Positions 35,425 through 44,624 of a stretch of 64,000 bases of DNA are shown piece after piece (the first letter of the stretch is position 1; each line of letters opens with the position of its first letter). This DNA is from an uncultured bacterium (GTDB lineage Bacteria > Cyanobacteriota > Vampirovibrionia > Gastranaerophilales > Gastranaerophilaceae): assembly GCA_950022695.1 (NCBI GenBank), contig CATLLN010000001.1, forward strand, positions 326,539-390,538, read 5' to 3'. The notes beneath the pieces were generated by a model. The model was not told the origin of the DNA. It did not search any database and was given only the letters and a program-made list of their open reading frames with translations. The position numbers and the translations under genes were made by a program.

Positions 35425-37338
35425 TTAACCTTGTCTTTGGTTTTTAACTGAATTCATCAGTTCTTCAAATTCTTTTTCGTCTATTGTTTCTTTATCTAAT
35501 AACTCTTTTGAAATCTTTTCAAGCATATCACGATTTTCTGACAGAAGTTGTTTTGCAAGTTCGTATCTTTCATCAACTATACGCTTAATTTCTTGATCGA
35601 TTTCGTATGCAACCTGTTCAGAGTAATCTCTCTGATGTCCGAAATCTCTACCCATAAAGACATTCTCTTGATTTTTTCCGTAAGCCATTGTGCCTAATTT
35701 ATCTGACATTCCCCAGGCAGTAACCATTTTACGTGCAATATCTGTAACGTTTTTAAGGTCTTGAGAAGCGCCTGTACTTACATTTTCTTTACCGTAAACG
35801 ATTTCTTCCGCTGCGCGTCCGCCAAGAGAAACTGCGATTTTTGCTAAAAGTTTTGCTTTACTTACGTGTACTGATTCGTCTTTTGGTCTTGTCCAAGTTA
35901 CACCAAGAGCCATTCCGCGCGGGATAATTGACACCTTATGAAGTTCGTTTGCATCCGGTAGAAGCTTATCAATTAGAGCGTGACCTACTTCGTGATATGA
36001 AGTCAATTCTTTATCTGCATCAGTTAAGACTTTACTACGTTTTTCAACACCTGCAATAACTCTGTCAATTGAACGGTCAATATCATTCATTGAAATTTTT
36101 GATTCGCCATTGCGGGCAGCCAGCAATGCTGATTCATTAAGCAAATTTTGTAAATCCGCGCCGGTAAAGCCCGGTGTACGTTTTGCAAGAACTTTTAAAT
36201 CAACATCTTTATCAAGTTTTTTATTTTTAGCGTGAACTTCTAAGATTTGTTCTCTGCCTTTAACATCCGGTGCGTTAATATAAATTTGTCTGTCGAATCT
36301 GCCCGGTCTTAAAAGAGCATTATCTAAAATGTCAGGTCTGTTTGTTGCTGCAATTACAATAATATTTGTATTAACATCAAAACCGTCCATTTCAACAAGT
36401 AATTGGTTAAGAGTTTGTTCTCTTTCGTCGTGTCCACCGCCTAAACCTGCGCCGCGCTGACGACCTACAGCATCAATTTCGTCGATAAATATAATACAAG
36501 GTTGATGTTTTTTAGCCTGTTCAAATAAATCTCTAACACGACTGGCACCAACACCGACAAACATTTCTACAAAGTCAGAACCTGAGATTGAGAAAAACGG
36601 TACACTAGCTTCCCCTGCAACGGCTTTTGCCATCAAAGTTTTACCGGTTCCCGGAGGTCCTACCAGCAAAACTCCCTTAGGAATTTTTGCACCTAACTTC
36701 ATATATTTTTCGCCATTTTTCAAAAAGTCAACAATTTCTTCAAGTTCTTTTTTCTCTTCATCAATTCCGGCAACATCTTTAAATGTTGTTTTTACTTTTG
36801 AATCAAGAAGCATTTTAGCTTTACTTTTCCCAAAAGACATAGCTTGCGAACCGCCTGCTTGAATTGCCTTTATCATAAGTCCGAGCGATATAACTGCAAA
36901 AAGGATTATAATAAATGTTCCGATATTTCCTGCAAGCTGATTAGTTTCCGGAGCTTTTTTTACAGTAATATCAGCTTCAGAAGCGTTCAATTTTTCAAGA
37001 AGTTCAGCATCATTTACAGGAACTTGAACTTTAAATTGCTGCAATGGTGCTTGAACATTTTTGTTTTCTGCAGACAAGAAAGGTGATACAGTATTCTTTT
37101 CTGTTTTACTTTTTTTAGCTGCTTCTTCCTGTGCAGGTTGGTCTTTTGGTATTGCAATAATCATATCATCATATTTTTCTATTTTTGAAAATTCTTTATT
37201 TTCTAGTTTTTGTAAGAAATTAGTATATGATATTTCTGATGTACTTGTTGATGGCCCTGACATAAATATTGTAGAAATAAAGACCAGTACAACAATAGCT
37301 AATATTACGTACATACCCATTGATTGACTTTTGTTCAT
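35425..37338 (-). CDS. ftsH: ATP-dependent zinc metalloprotease FtsH
   Basis: 637 residues: two membrane helices (about 10-30 and 130-155) flank a periplasmic region. The AAA+ domain has GPPGTGKT (Walker A) and [16 protein letters not shown] (Walker B), and the M41 protease domain has the zinc site HEVGHA and the later Asp in [13 protein letters not shown]. It degrades membrane and short-lived proteins. The periplasmic part is longer than usual because of a Lys/Gln-rich insert (about 70-110). AAAGGTT precedes the ATG. Confidence 0.96.
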   Translation of the reverse strand: MNKSQSMGMYVILAIVVLVFISTIFMSGPSTSTSEISYTNFLQKLENKEFSKIEKYDDMIIAIPKDQPAQEEAAKKSKTEKNTVSPFLSAENKNVQAPLQQFKVQVPVNDAELLEKLNASEADITVKKAPETNQLAGNIGTFIIILFAVISLGLMIKAIQAGGSQAMSFGKSKAKMLLDSKVKTTFKDVAGIDEEKKELEEIVDFLKNGEKYMKLGAKIPKGVLLVGPPGTGKTLMAKAVAGEASVPFFSISGSDFVEMFVGVGASRVRDLFEQAKKHQPCIIFIDEIDAVGRQRGAGLGGGHDEREQTLNQLLVEMDGFDVNTNIIVIAATNRPDILDNALLRPGRFDRQIYINAPDVKGREQILEVHAKNKKLDKDVDLKVLAKRTPGFTGADLQNLLNESALLAARNGESKISMNDIDRSIDRVIAGVEKRSKVLTDADKELTSYHEVGHALIDKLLPDANELHKVSIIPRGMALGVTWTRPKDESVHVSKAKLLAKIAVSLGGRAAEEIVYGKENVSTGASQDLKNVTDIARKMVTAWGMSDKLGTMAYGKNQENVFMGRDFGHQRDYSEQVAYEIDQEIKRIVDERYELAKQLLSENRDMLEKISKELLDKETIDEKEFEELMNSVKNQRQG

Positions 37339-37530
37339 TTAAATAACCTTTCAAAAAATATTAAAACTCTCGTTCTTAAATTATAACTTAAAAAGGCTAA
37401 AATGTGAATAATAAAATATTCTATTTGTTTAAAAATAGTGCTGTGAAGTTTTGTAAATCTTTTTTTTATATATGAAATAACAGGGATTTGGAATTTTTTG
37501 TTATATAAGAGAGCAACTTGGAGAGCAGAC

Positions 37531-39195
37531 ATGAACATTGGTAAACTCGGTGGACAATTTAATCTTAAATTTAAGCCTAAGACAAATGTGTCTAATACTG
37601 ATTCTTTGTCTAAGAAAAATGCTGTCGATAATTCTCAAAAACCTAATAAACCTCAGGTTAATGCTGATAAAAGTATGACAAAGGAAGGGTCGATTTTTGC
37701 AGCAAACAGGAATAACGGCGCTGCTCAGACTCAAAATAATGCTCAACCAACAAGTGTACAAAGTAATAAAATAGATACCAAAACTAATACAGCTAATGCT
37801 AGCCAAAATACAAATAATACAAAAGCTCAAGATGATGACAAAAAATCATTAGATATCAGTAATATTGATTTTGATAACTTAACAGGTGTTACTGATGCCG
37901 AGCTGAAAAATTTAAAAGATGAACTTACTGAATTAAAAGATGATCCGAATCTTTCACGTGCAATGGAAAATTCAATTAATTCAAAATTGAAAAAAGTAAA
38001 TTCAGAAATGAAAGACAGAGCGGCAAATTCTATAGGTTCAGCACAAGGTGCTGCTGTAGAAAAAGATGCTGCAAAAACCGAAGACACAGCAGGGGCAGAT
38101 CAATCTTCTGCTGTTAATCAACAGCGTAAATCCCAACAGGATGAAAATTCTACAAATTCCGATTTAGGTAAAGTTAATTCTTCAACTAAAAATAATCAAA
38201 AAGCTGAAATTAAGCTTACTGCAAATGCTAATAAAGACATGAAGAAAATAGAAAAAGATGCCAAGCAGTTTGAGCAAACTGTAGAAAAAGAACAGGGCAA
38301 AATAGAAAAGAATGAAGAAGAAATAGCCGAAGCAGAAGAACAAATTCAAGCAGATAAAGAAGAACAAGAAGCACTTAATGAAGAAATTGAACAATTGCAA
38401 CAACAACAAGGTTCTCAAAGTACTGATGATGTATGCGCTCCGATGGATATGGCAAGTACAAGTGGCGCTGAAGAAACCGAAGGTACAGCTAATACTTTAC
38501 AAGTAGGAAATGCTGGCGGTGGCGATGATAGTATTTCACAAAAAATTCAGATGAAAAGTACACGTGTTGAAGCACTTAATTCAAAAATTGAGGGTTCAAC
38601 AAATAAAATACAAACATTAAAATCAGATTCAAATTCACGTACGGTAAAGTTACAGAATAGTTCAAAAACTTTTCATACACGAATGGCAAAATCAGTAAAA
38701 ACCGCAAAAGCAAATTAAAAGAAAATTCAAGCTGATGCAAAACAGTTAAAAACAGCAAATAATATGGTAAATATGTCAATGAAGCTAGGTGATACAACTC
38801 AAAAAGTTGGACAGGGATTGCAAACAGGCGGACAAATTACACAACAGGTCGGAAAAGGACTTCAAACTACAGGTACAGTAATGCAGTCTACAGGTAGAGC
38901 TATGCAATCTAACATGTACACAGCTGCAGCAGGTGTTGCACTTGAAGGAAGCGGTGTAGGAACTGAACAATCCGGAAACGGTACAGAAAAAGCTGGTATG
39001 GGAGTTGAAAAAGCCGGAAATATTACTGAGCAAGTCGGACAAGGTATTTCTACAGCAGCCCAAATCAGCGGTCAGTTTGTAAAATCAGGTGAACAAACAA
39101 ATACACAAGCTTCTAAAACTGCAAAACAATATACAAAAGTAACCGGACAAACCTTAAAACGTACCAAAGTTACCAGCATCGGAAGAAAGCGCTAA
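37531..39195 (+). pseudogene. Coiled-coil protein gene split by one in-frame stop codon
   Basis: GGAGAG precedes ATG 37531. The first part (395 residues to TAA at 38716-38718) is low-complexity Asn/Gln/Lys-rich, with a long charged coiled coil (about 240-305). After the stop the same frame stays open for 159 more codons to 39195. It runs on as KKIQADAKQLKTAN and then an array of amphipathic Gly/Thr/Gln-rich 7-11-residue repeats (TTQKVGQGLQTGGQITQQVG). The downstream half has no ribosome binding site, so this is most simply one gene of 554 codons with a nonsense mutation. I do not recognise the family; the repeat tail looks like a membrane- or surface-associated helix. Confidence 0.6.
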
Positions 39196-39196
39196 A

Positions 39197-40441
39197 TTAA
39201 ATAGCTGATACATATTTATCAATTTCTTCATCAGTATTCATCTCTGTTGCAGCAACTAGAATTCTGGTTGAATCAAGTTTTATACCGCCTAAGATGTTAT
39301 TTTCTTTTAGTTTTTCAAGGAATTCATCTGAATCAGGAACTTCTATTACAAACTCGTTATAGAAGTTTTTGCTTAATGTATTTATTCCTTTTTTAGCTAA
39401 TTTTTCAGATAAATTATGAGCGTTTTGTGCGGATAAGAAGCTTGCTTGACGGAAACCTTTTTCGCCCATTACAGATAAGTAAAGTGTTGCACAAAGTCCG
39501 ATTAATGCCTGATTAGAACAAATATTGCTTGTTGCTTTTTCACGTTTAATATGCTGTTCGCGGGTTTGAATTGTCAGGCAAAATGCTTGTTTACCGTCTT
39601 TATCAACTGTTCTGCCGGCTAGTCTTCCCGGTAATTGTCGCATAAATTTTTCACGGCAAGCCATAAATCCTGCAGTCGGTCCGCCAAAATTCATAGGAAT
39701 ACCAAGAGTTTGAATATCTCCCACTACAACATCAGCTCCATATTCAGATGGTGGTTTTAATAGTGCAAGACTTGACGGGTCTGTGCAAACAATAAGTAAA
39801 CAGTCAATCGCTTGAGGTTCGATAATTTCACCATAATAATCAGGTGTTTGGATTAAAACACAAGCATATTCTGTTGTGTCATTTGGTATTTCATCTACCC
39901 AGTCAACCGTTATAGTTTGCGGTTCTGTGTATGTTTTTATAACCTTTTTGTATTCTGGATTTAATGAATTTAGTACACAAACTTTGTATTTTTTTGATAC
40001 TCTGCAAGCCATTAAAATACTTTCAGCACAAGCAGTTCCGCCATCATAAACAGTAGCATTTGCTATATCCATACCTGTAAGTCGGCATATCATTGTTTGA
40101 AATTCGTACATAACCTGTAATGTTCCTTGTGAAATTTCAGGCTGGTAAGGGGTGTAAGCTGTATTGAATTCAAAACGTCCTGCAACTTGCGCGATACAAG
40201 CCGGTACAAATTTGTTATAAATTCCGCCGCCTAGAAAACAGGCATAATCTGTTTTATTTTCTTTTGCAAGATTTTTTACTGCTCTTTGTGTTTCCAGTTC
40301 GCTTAATCCTTCAGGTAAATTTATACCCTGCATTCTAACATCTTGCGGAATTTGAGCAAATAAGTCTTTTGCAGCATTAATTCCGATATCTTCGCACATT
40401 TGTTGTGTAGTTTTTTCATCGTGTACTAAAAAATTCTTCAT
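39197..40441 (-). CDS. gcvPA: Glycine dehydrogenase (decarboxylating) subunit 1
   Basis: 414 residues of the split P-protein. FLGGGIYNKFVPACIAQVAG, PYQPEISQGTLQVMYEFQT and FGGPTAGFMACREKFMRQLP are the hallmarks of the alpha subunit. The pyridoxal-phosphate Lys normally lies in the other subunit, GcvPB. That partner is not downstream here: the interrupted plus-strand gene follows instead, so gcvPB must be elsewhere or missing. It comes last in the gcvT-gcvH-gcvPA operon, one base after gcvH. Confidence 0.94.
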   Translation of the reverse strand: MKNFLVHDEKTTQQMCEDIGINAAKDLFAQIPQDVRMQGINLPEGLSELETQRAVKNLAKENKTDYACFLGGGIYNKFVPACIAQVAGRFEFNTAYTPYQPEISQGTLQVMYEFQTMICRLTGMDIANATVYDGGTACAESILMACRVSKKYKVCVLNSLNPEYKKVIKTYTEPQTITVDWVDEIPNDTTEYACVLIQTPDYYGEIIEPQAIDCLLIVCTDPSSLALLKPPSEYGADVVVGDIQTLGIPMNFGGPTAGFMACREKFMRQLPGRLAGRTVDKDGKQAFCLTIQTREQHIKREKATSNICSNQALIGLCATLYLSVMGEKGFRQASFLSAQNAHNLSEKLAKKGINTLSKNFYNEFVIEVPDSDEFLEKLKENNILGGIKLDSTRILVAATEMNTDEEIDKYVSAI

Positions 40442-40442
40442 T

Positions 40443-40817
40443 TTATTCCAATTCTTCTTTGTAATCTGTGTATGTCATAAGGTCTGAATAATCATCAGCA
40501 TTTGTGGCTTCTACTTTTACAAGCCATCCGTTTTCAAAACAATCTTCGTTTAAGCTTTCAGGAGCATCGACTAAAGCTGAATTTACTTCAACGATTTTAC
40601 CGCTGATTGGCAGGTAAATTTCTGAAGCGGCTTTAACCGATTCAATATTTGCAAAAGTATCGCCTTTTGAGAATTCATCACCTACTTCAGGTAATTCCAA
40701 AAATACGATATCTCCCAGTTGTTCAATTGCATAATCTGTCAAACCTACAATTGCAGGTTCACCTTTTAATACATATTCGTGTGATTTTGTACATAAAATT
40801 TTATCTGTAAAACTCAT
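40443..40817 (-). CDS. gcvH: Glycine cleavage system H protein
   Basis: 124 residues. The lipoyl lysine stands in ANIESVKAASEIYLP, with EVNSALVDAPESLNED and GWLVKVE following. It shuttles the methylamine group among the P, T and L proteins. It has a ribosome binding site (AAGGAGAA). The gap to gcvT holds a small palindromic repeat. Confidence 0.95.
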   Translation of the reverse strand: MSFTDKILCTKSHEYVLKGEPAIVGLTDYAIEQLGDIVFLELPEVGDEFSKGDTFANIESVKAASEIYLPISGKIVEVNSALVDAPESLNEDCFENGWLVKVEATNADDYSDLMTYTDYKEELE

Positions 40818-40837
40818 ATTATTCTCCTTTTTTTTAC

Positions 40838-40863
40838 GTCATTCCGTACCGGATTCGGAATCT
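40838..40863. repeat. Small palindromic (REP-like) repeat between gcvT and gcvH
   Basis: GTCATTCCGTACCGGATTCG followed by GAATCT is a variant of the element at 44187-44211, whose reverse complement begins (G)TCATTCTGAACTTGATTCAG. The arms ATTCCG and CGGAAT pair. It overlaps the gcvT stop codon. Confidence 0.5.
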
Positions 40864-41962
40864 AAACGCGGTTTCTTTTTTCTACAAATGGTCGTTTAAC
40901 TACCTGCGCATCATGCAGTTTTTCTCTTATCATAACCTGAACAGTTGCACCTGTGCAAATTTCTTTGTTATTTTTTACATATGCAAGTGCGATATTTTTA
41001 CCTGTTGATGGTGAAACACATCCGCTTGTGATATGTCCTGTTTTTTCGCCGTTAAAATAAACATCATATCCATGGCGGGCAATGTTTTTATCTAACATAA
41101 CAAGTCCGATAAGTTTTTTATTGGTTCCGTTTTTAACTTGTTCCATTATAACTTCTTTGCCGTTATAATCTACGGTTTTGTCTTTTGGAACAGACCATGA
41201 TAATCCTGCTTCAATCGGAGTTGTATTTTCATCTAAATCATTTCCGTACAGGTGAAGAGCAGCTTCAAGCCTAAGGGTATCACGTGCGCCGAGTCCGATA
41301 GGTTTTATACCGAATTCCTGACCTTTTTCTAAAATTTTATCCCATAGGAATTCAGAATATTCGTTTTCGACTAATAATTCAAAGCCGTCCTCACCTGTAT
41401 AGCCTGTACGTGAAGCTAGCAGTTTAATTCCTTCAATAACTGCAGGTTTTATAGTGAAAGATTTTTGAGTTTCAATGCTATATCCCATTTTTCTCATCAA
41501 ATCTATTGCTTTTGGTCCTTGAACGGCTAAAAGTGAGAAGTTATGAGATTGGTTATCAATTTTAACATCCATTCCGCGTTTATTTCTTACTATCCAGTTT
41601 AAATCTTCGTCAATTCGTGAAGCATTACAGATTACAAGATAGTATTCAATGCCTAACTTATAGATAATTAAATCGTCAATCAGTCCGCCGTTTTTGTTTG
41701 GTAATTGGCAATATACTGCTTTTTCATAATCAAGTTTTGTAATATCCTGAGGTACGATTTTATTTAAGAATTTTGTAGCATCCTTGCCGGAGATAAATAC
41801 TTCTCCCATATGTGAAACATCAAAAAGTCCAACGTTTTCGCGAACTGTTTTGTGTTCTTCAATGATAGATGAATATTGAACAGGCATGTGCCATCCTGCA
41901 AAGTCTACCATTTTGGCGCCAAGTGCTGCGTGTTTATCGTGCAAGTATGTTTCTTTAACCAT
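40862..41962 (-). CDS. gcvT: Glycine cleavage system T protein (aminomethyltransferase)
   Basis: 366 residues. FAGWHMPVQYSSIIEEH, GLFDVSHMGEV, LLAVQGPKA and GLGARDTLRLEAALHLYGND are typical of the folate-dependent T protein, which passes the methylene group to tetrahydrofolate. GAGGGGG precedes the ATG. First gene of the operon. A TATAAT lies about 20 bases upstream of the start, with no -35 at a normal distance. No glycine riboswitch is apparent in the 117 bases upstream. Confidence 0.95.
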   Translation of the reverse strand: MVKETYLHDKHAALGAKMVDFAGWHMPVQYSSIIEEHKTVRENVGLFDVSHMGEVFISGKDATKFLNKIVPQDITKLDYEKAVYCQLPNKNGGLIDDLIIYKLGIEYYLVICNASRIDEDLNWIVRNKRGMDVKIDNQSHNFSLLAVQGPKAIDLMRKMGYSIETQKSFTIKPAVIEGIKLLASRTGYTGEDGFELLVENEYSEFLWDKILEKGQEFGIKPIGLGARDTLRLEAALHLYGNDLDENTTPIEAGLSWSVPKDKTVDYNGKEVIMEQVKNGTNKKLIGLVMLDKNIARHGYDVYFNGEKTGHITSGCVSPSTGKNIALAYVKNNKEICTGATVQVMIREKLHDAQVVKRPFVEKRNRV

Positions 41963-42079
41963 AAATTCCCCCTCAAACTATTATAATTGTCGCACGCGAA
42001 CAGCAGACATGTCAATAATTTATTTAGAGTTATGAAGAGGTAAATGTTTTGTAGGTTGGTGTGATTTGGCAAATCTTTA

Positions 42080-42745
42080 TTATTTGTGTAAATAATTCAT
42101 GTTTTGATTTTGCAGTACGTAGTATGCACATCCGAATCCTGTACTGTTTTTAGTACAACTGTTTTGCCAGTAGTCATCTTTTTTGTTCGAACCAAGGGGT
42201 TTTATTGAACTTGAGTGTTTTTCATATGCAAACACAAACAAATCTTTTCCATACATATTTGGCTGGTATTTTCCGTTTACATCAATCCAAAAAGTTATAT
42301 ATCTGTCTTCGCTTGGTTCTGATGTTCTCCACCAGATAGAACTACCATTCAAAAGTGCGATTTTGTAACAATCAGTTCTGGAAATTGCATAATCTCCATG
42401 ATTTTCTCCGTTTAGCCTTTTATATTGATTTTTGGAAACACAAGCGTATTTTGTGTCTTTTATACCACAATCAGCGGCTAGTTTTAAAAATGGTTTTAAA
42501 TTCTTAGCAATAAGTTCTGCAGATTCAGAATTATTTCCTGTCAATCCCCAGCCGCTTGGATCACCATATTCATCTTCAGCCATTCTCATAGCTTGAGATA
42601 AAATCGATTGAGTTTCACGGAGTTTTGCGACTGTTTGTTTTTCAAAATTCTTTTGTATCAATGTAGGAATTGTCATTGCTGCTACAATTCCTATTATGCC
42701 TAGTGTGATTAGAACCTCGGCAAGTGTGAATGCTGTCTTTTTCAT
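42080..42745 (-). CDS. Prepilin-like protein divergent from an XRE regulator
   Basis: 221 residues. KKTAFTLAEVLITLGIIGIV is the typical prepilin N-terminus, here with Ala rather than Gly before the Phe, and Glu at position 5. The exported domain has about seven Cys and ends with a conserved-looking block (WIDVNGKYQPNMYGKDLFVF) that is also found in the protein at 6198 (DINGAAKPNIVGRDIFAFGL). It is probably a pseudopilin-like surface or secretion protein. Its upstream region carries two palindromes shared with the divergent XRE gene, which likely controls it. Confidence 0.85.
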   Translation of the reverse strand: MKKTAFTLAEVLITLGIIGIVAAMTIPTLIQKNFEKQTVAKLRETQSILSQAMRMAEDEYGDPSGWGLTGNNSESAELIAKNLKPFLKLAADCGIKDTKYACVSKNQYKRLNGENHGDYAISRTDCYKIALLNGSSIWWRTSEPSEDRYITFWIDVNGKYQPNMYGKDLFVFAYEKHSSSIKPLGSNKKDDYWQNSCTKNSTGFGCAYYVLQNQNMNYLHK

Positions 42746-42779
42746 AATATCTATATTTTAAGCTTTTTGCATAGGTTTG

Positions 42780-42835
42780 TATACGTACGGTTAGTACGTA
42801 TAATTAGCCTGAGGATACGTATAGACTGTACGTAT
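42780..42835. promoter_or_regulatory. Two palindromic operators in the prepilin/XRE divergent promoter
   Basis: TACGTA occurs four times, starting at 42782, 42795, 42816 and 42829 (steps 13, 21, 13). The first pair lies in a perfect inverted repeat, TATACGTAC-GGTTA-GTACGTATA (42780-42802). The second pair is ATACGTA...TACGTAT (42815-42835). A TATAAT (42799-42804) overlaps the first palindrome, so a bound repressor would block it. Inferred target: the XRE protein next door. Confidence 0.7.
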
Positions 42836-43048
42836 ATGCGCGATGAGTTTTATAAAAATTTGGGTAAAAATATTAAAAATCGGCGGAAAAATTTAAGTCT
42901 GACTCAGCAGGATTTAGCTGACAGGCTTGATATGTCATTAAATTTTGTCGGTAAAATAGAAGTCGCATTTTCAAAGCCTTCACTTGATACACTTATTGAA
43001 ATTGCAAAGGCTTTAGATACTACTGTGTCTGATTTAACTCGTTTTTAA
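42836..43048 (+). CDS. XRE-family helix-turn-helix regulator
   Basis: 70 residues: little more than the HTH domain ([20 protein letters not shown], then [11 protein letters not shown] and [20 protein letters not shown]). ATG 42836 is chosen because the family begins there; the preceding open frame reads through the operators. No ribosome binding site is seen. It lies divergent to a prepilin-like gene over two palindromes, so autorepression and control of the pilin gene are likely. Its 3' end overlaps the dnaJ-like gene by 15 bases, tail to tail. Confidence 0.85.
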   Translation: MRDEFYKNLGKNIKNRRKNLSLTQQDLADRLDMSLNFVGKIEVAFSKPSLDTLIEIAKALDTTVSDLTRF

Positions 43049-44089
43049 CAGTTGCTTATATAAATCAATTTCTTTTTGTGAAAGTTTTTCTGGAAGAACG
43101 ATTTTTATTTTTGCATTAAGGTTTCCGAATCCACCTGATTTTTTTGGTAATCCCAATTCTTTAAGTCTTAAGGATTTGCCGGTAGAGGTCATTGCAGGAA
43201 TTTTTATTGTAAATTTTCCGTGCAGTGTCTGAATTTCTTTTTTACATCCTAAAACAGCTTCCGGCGGTGTGATTTCAACTTCTTTTGTAAGATCAGAACC
43301 TTTGATTTCATATTCGGAATCTTTTGGAGTTATAACAAGGTATAAATCACCTTTTTGTCCGTAAGCATCGACTTTACCTTCACCTTTAAGTCTTATTTTT
43401 TGTCCTTCTTTTACTTCTTTTGGAAGTTTTACTTTTAAGGATTTATTTTCATTAATGATTCCCGTTCCGCCGCAAGCCTGGCAGTAACCGCCTCCTCCGG
43501 GGCACTGTGTGCATTTTCGCATATCGTTAAATCTTACGGTAATCGGGTCTGATGAAAATAAATCTTTTGCTGTGACATTCAGGGTTTTTGTAACGTCTAA
43601 ATCTTCTGCCTTTGGTTGTGTGTGTCTATGAGAGGAAGTTCCGCGTCTTGTGTAGGCTTGCTGTGCTCCCATATCTCCAAAGTCAAAACCGGAGAATCCG
43701 CCGCGCGCTCCGCCTGCAGCTCCTGCGCCCATCATATCGCCGAATAATGAGCTGAAAAAGTCTGAAAATCCGCCCATATCCTGACCGTTAAAATTAAATT
43801 GCTGATAACCCTGACCGCCGCCAAAGTTAAAGTTTTCAAATCCCGGTGGCGGGGTGTAATCAGCGCCGCCCTGCCAATTTGCGCCTAAGCTGTCGTATCT
43901 TGAACGTTTTTGTTTATCGCCTAAAACTTCATAGGCTTCATTTATTTCTTTGAACTTTTCTTCAGCTTCTTTTGTTTTATTTACATCGGGGTGATATTTT
44001 CTTGCCATTTTTCGGTAAGCTGATTTAATTTCAGCTTCTGTTGCATCACGTTTTATCCCTAGTGTTTCATAATAATCTTTATATTTCAT
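43034..44089 (-). CDS. DnaJ-like co-chaperone with a reduced zinc finger
   Basis: 351 residues. A J domain at the N-terminus ([23 protein letters not shown] at about 33-35) is followed by a Gly/Phe-rich linker (about 75-145). The zinc-binding region has only four Cys ([18 protein letters not shown]) instead of the usual eight, and the C-terminal substrate domains are typical. It stimulates an Hsp70 (DnaK). It is between DnaJ and CbpA in type, so I give no symbol. A terminator-like structure and the minus-strand gene at 44256 lie upstream. Confidence 0.88.
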   Translation of the reverse strand: MKYKDYYETLGIKRDATEAEIKSAYRKMARKYHPDVNKTKEAEEKFKEINEAYEVLGDKQKRSRYDSLGANWQGGADYTPPPGFENFNFGGGQGYQQFNFNGQDMGGFSDFFSSLFGDMMGAGAAGGARGGFSGFDFGDMGAQQAYTRRGTSSHRHTQPKAEDLDVTKTLNVTAKDLFSSDPITVRFNDMRKCTQCPGGGGYCQACGGTGIINENKSLKVKLPKEVKEGQKIRLKGEGKVDAYGQKGDLYLVITPKDSEYEIKGSDLTKEVEITPPEAVLGCKKEIQTLHGKFTIKIPAMTSTGKSLRLKELGLPKKSGGFGNLNAKIKIVLPEKLSQKEIDLYKQLLKTS

Positions 44090-44163
44090 AGTTATCTCCT
44101 AACCTAATAATAATATAAAATAAAAGAATTTTTGAAATTTTTAATTATTTCTTAATTATATTA

Positions 44164-44229
44164 AAATCGGCTCTATGTTCTTTTATAGATTCTGAATCAA
44201 GTTCAGAATGATAAAAATAGAGCCGATTT
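44164..44229. terminator. Long nested hairpin after the winged-helix gene
   Basis: AAATCGGCTCTAT (44164-44176) pairs perfectly with ATAGAGCCGATTT (44217-44229). An inner hairpin ATTCTGAA / TTCAGAAT lies inside. The minus strand continues TTAATATAATT, only partly T-rich. It could end the minus-strand transcript from 44480. Confidence 0.55.
44187..44211. repeat. Small palindromic (REP-like) repeat, second copy
   Basis: AGATTCTGAATCAAGTTCAG with AATGA following is the reverse-complement form of the element at 40838-40863. The two share the layout and most bases. Confidence 0.5.
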
Positions 44230-44255
44230 ATTATATATAATGTAAATTGGTTAAA

Positions 44256-44480
44256 CTATCTTAAGCTAACTTTTACAGCAGGTCCTTTTTGAGAGATTTC
44301 AACTTTGTTTTCTCTAGCTAACCAGCCAAGACCTAAGTCTGCAAAGTTTCCTTTAAGGTCTAATTCTTTTTTCATTTTTGCAAATGTAGTTGTTCCGTTT
44401 TCGTTTAAGTAGTTATAGATTTCTCCAGCTGCGAAACCGATTTTTTCTTCTTGTGATAAGATAACTTTTTTTGTTGCCAT
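44256..44480 (-). CDS. Small winged-helix protein (DUF2582 type)
   Basis: 74 residues starting at ATG 44480, behind AAGGAGA; a longer frame upstream is not supported. ILSQEEKIGFAAGEIYNYLN, FAKMKKELDLKG and ADLGLGWLARENKVEI match the small winged helix-turn-helix domain family. It may bind nucleic acid, though its role is not known. It is divergent from the helicase gene at 44625. Confidence 0.82.
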   Translation of the reverse strand: MATKKVILSQEEKIGFAAGEIYNYLNENGTTTFAKMKKELDLKGNFADLGLGWLARENKVEISQKGPAVKVSLR

Positions 44481-44624
44481 GATTTTTTCTCCTTGAATTA
44501 TTGTTTGTAGAACACTCTTTCGATATTCAAATAGTAGTTCATTTTTGAATGTTTGGCAATCATTTTGAGGGTGTAGTTTTTTGAGTGGTTTATGATAAAA
44601 TATACACTGTAAGGAGTATTGAAT

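Noticed and set aside
38182-38418. Phe/Leu-rich minus-strand open frame opposite the coiled coil
   Set aside because: It is the mirror of Lys/Glu-rich codons on the plus strand, and has no ribosome binding site.
37531-39195. Genome-wide recoding of TAA as an explanation of the in-frame stop
   Set aside because: Many other genes in the window end properly in TAA with terminators right behind, so TAA works as stop here.
41963-42079. TTGACA and TATAAT upstream of gcvT as a promoter pair
   Set aside because: The two boxes are about 24 bases apart, too far for a standard promoter. Only the TATAAT is kept as a possible -10. No glycine riboswitch fold was seen.
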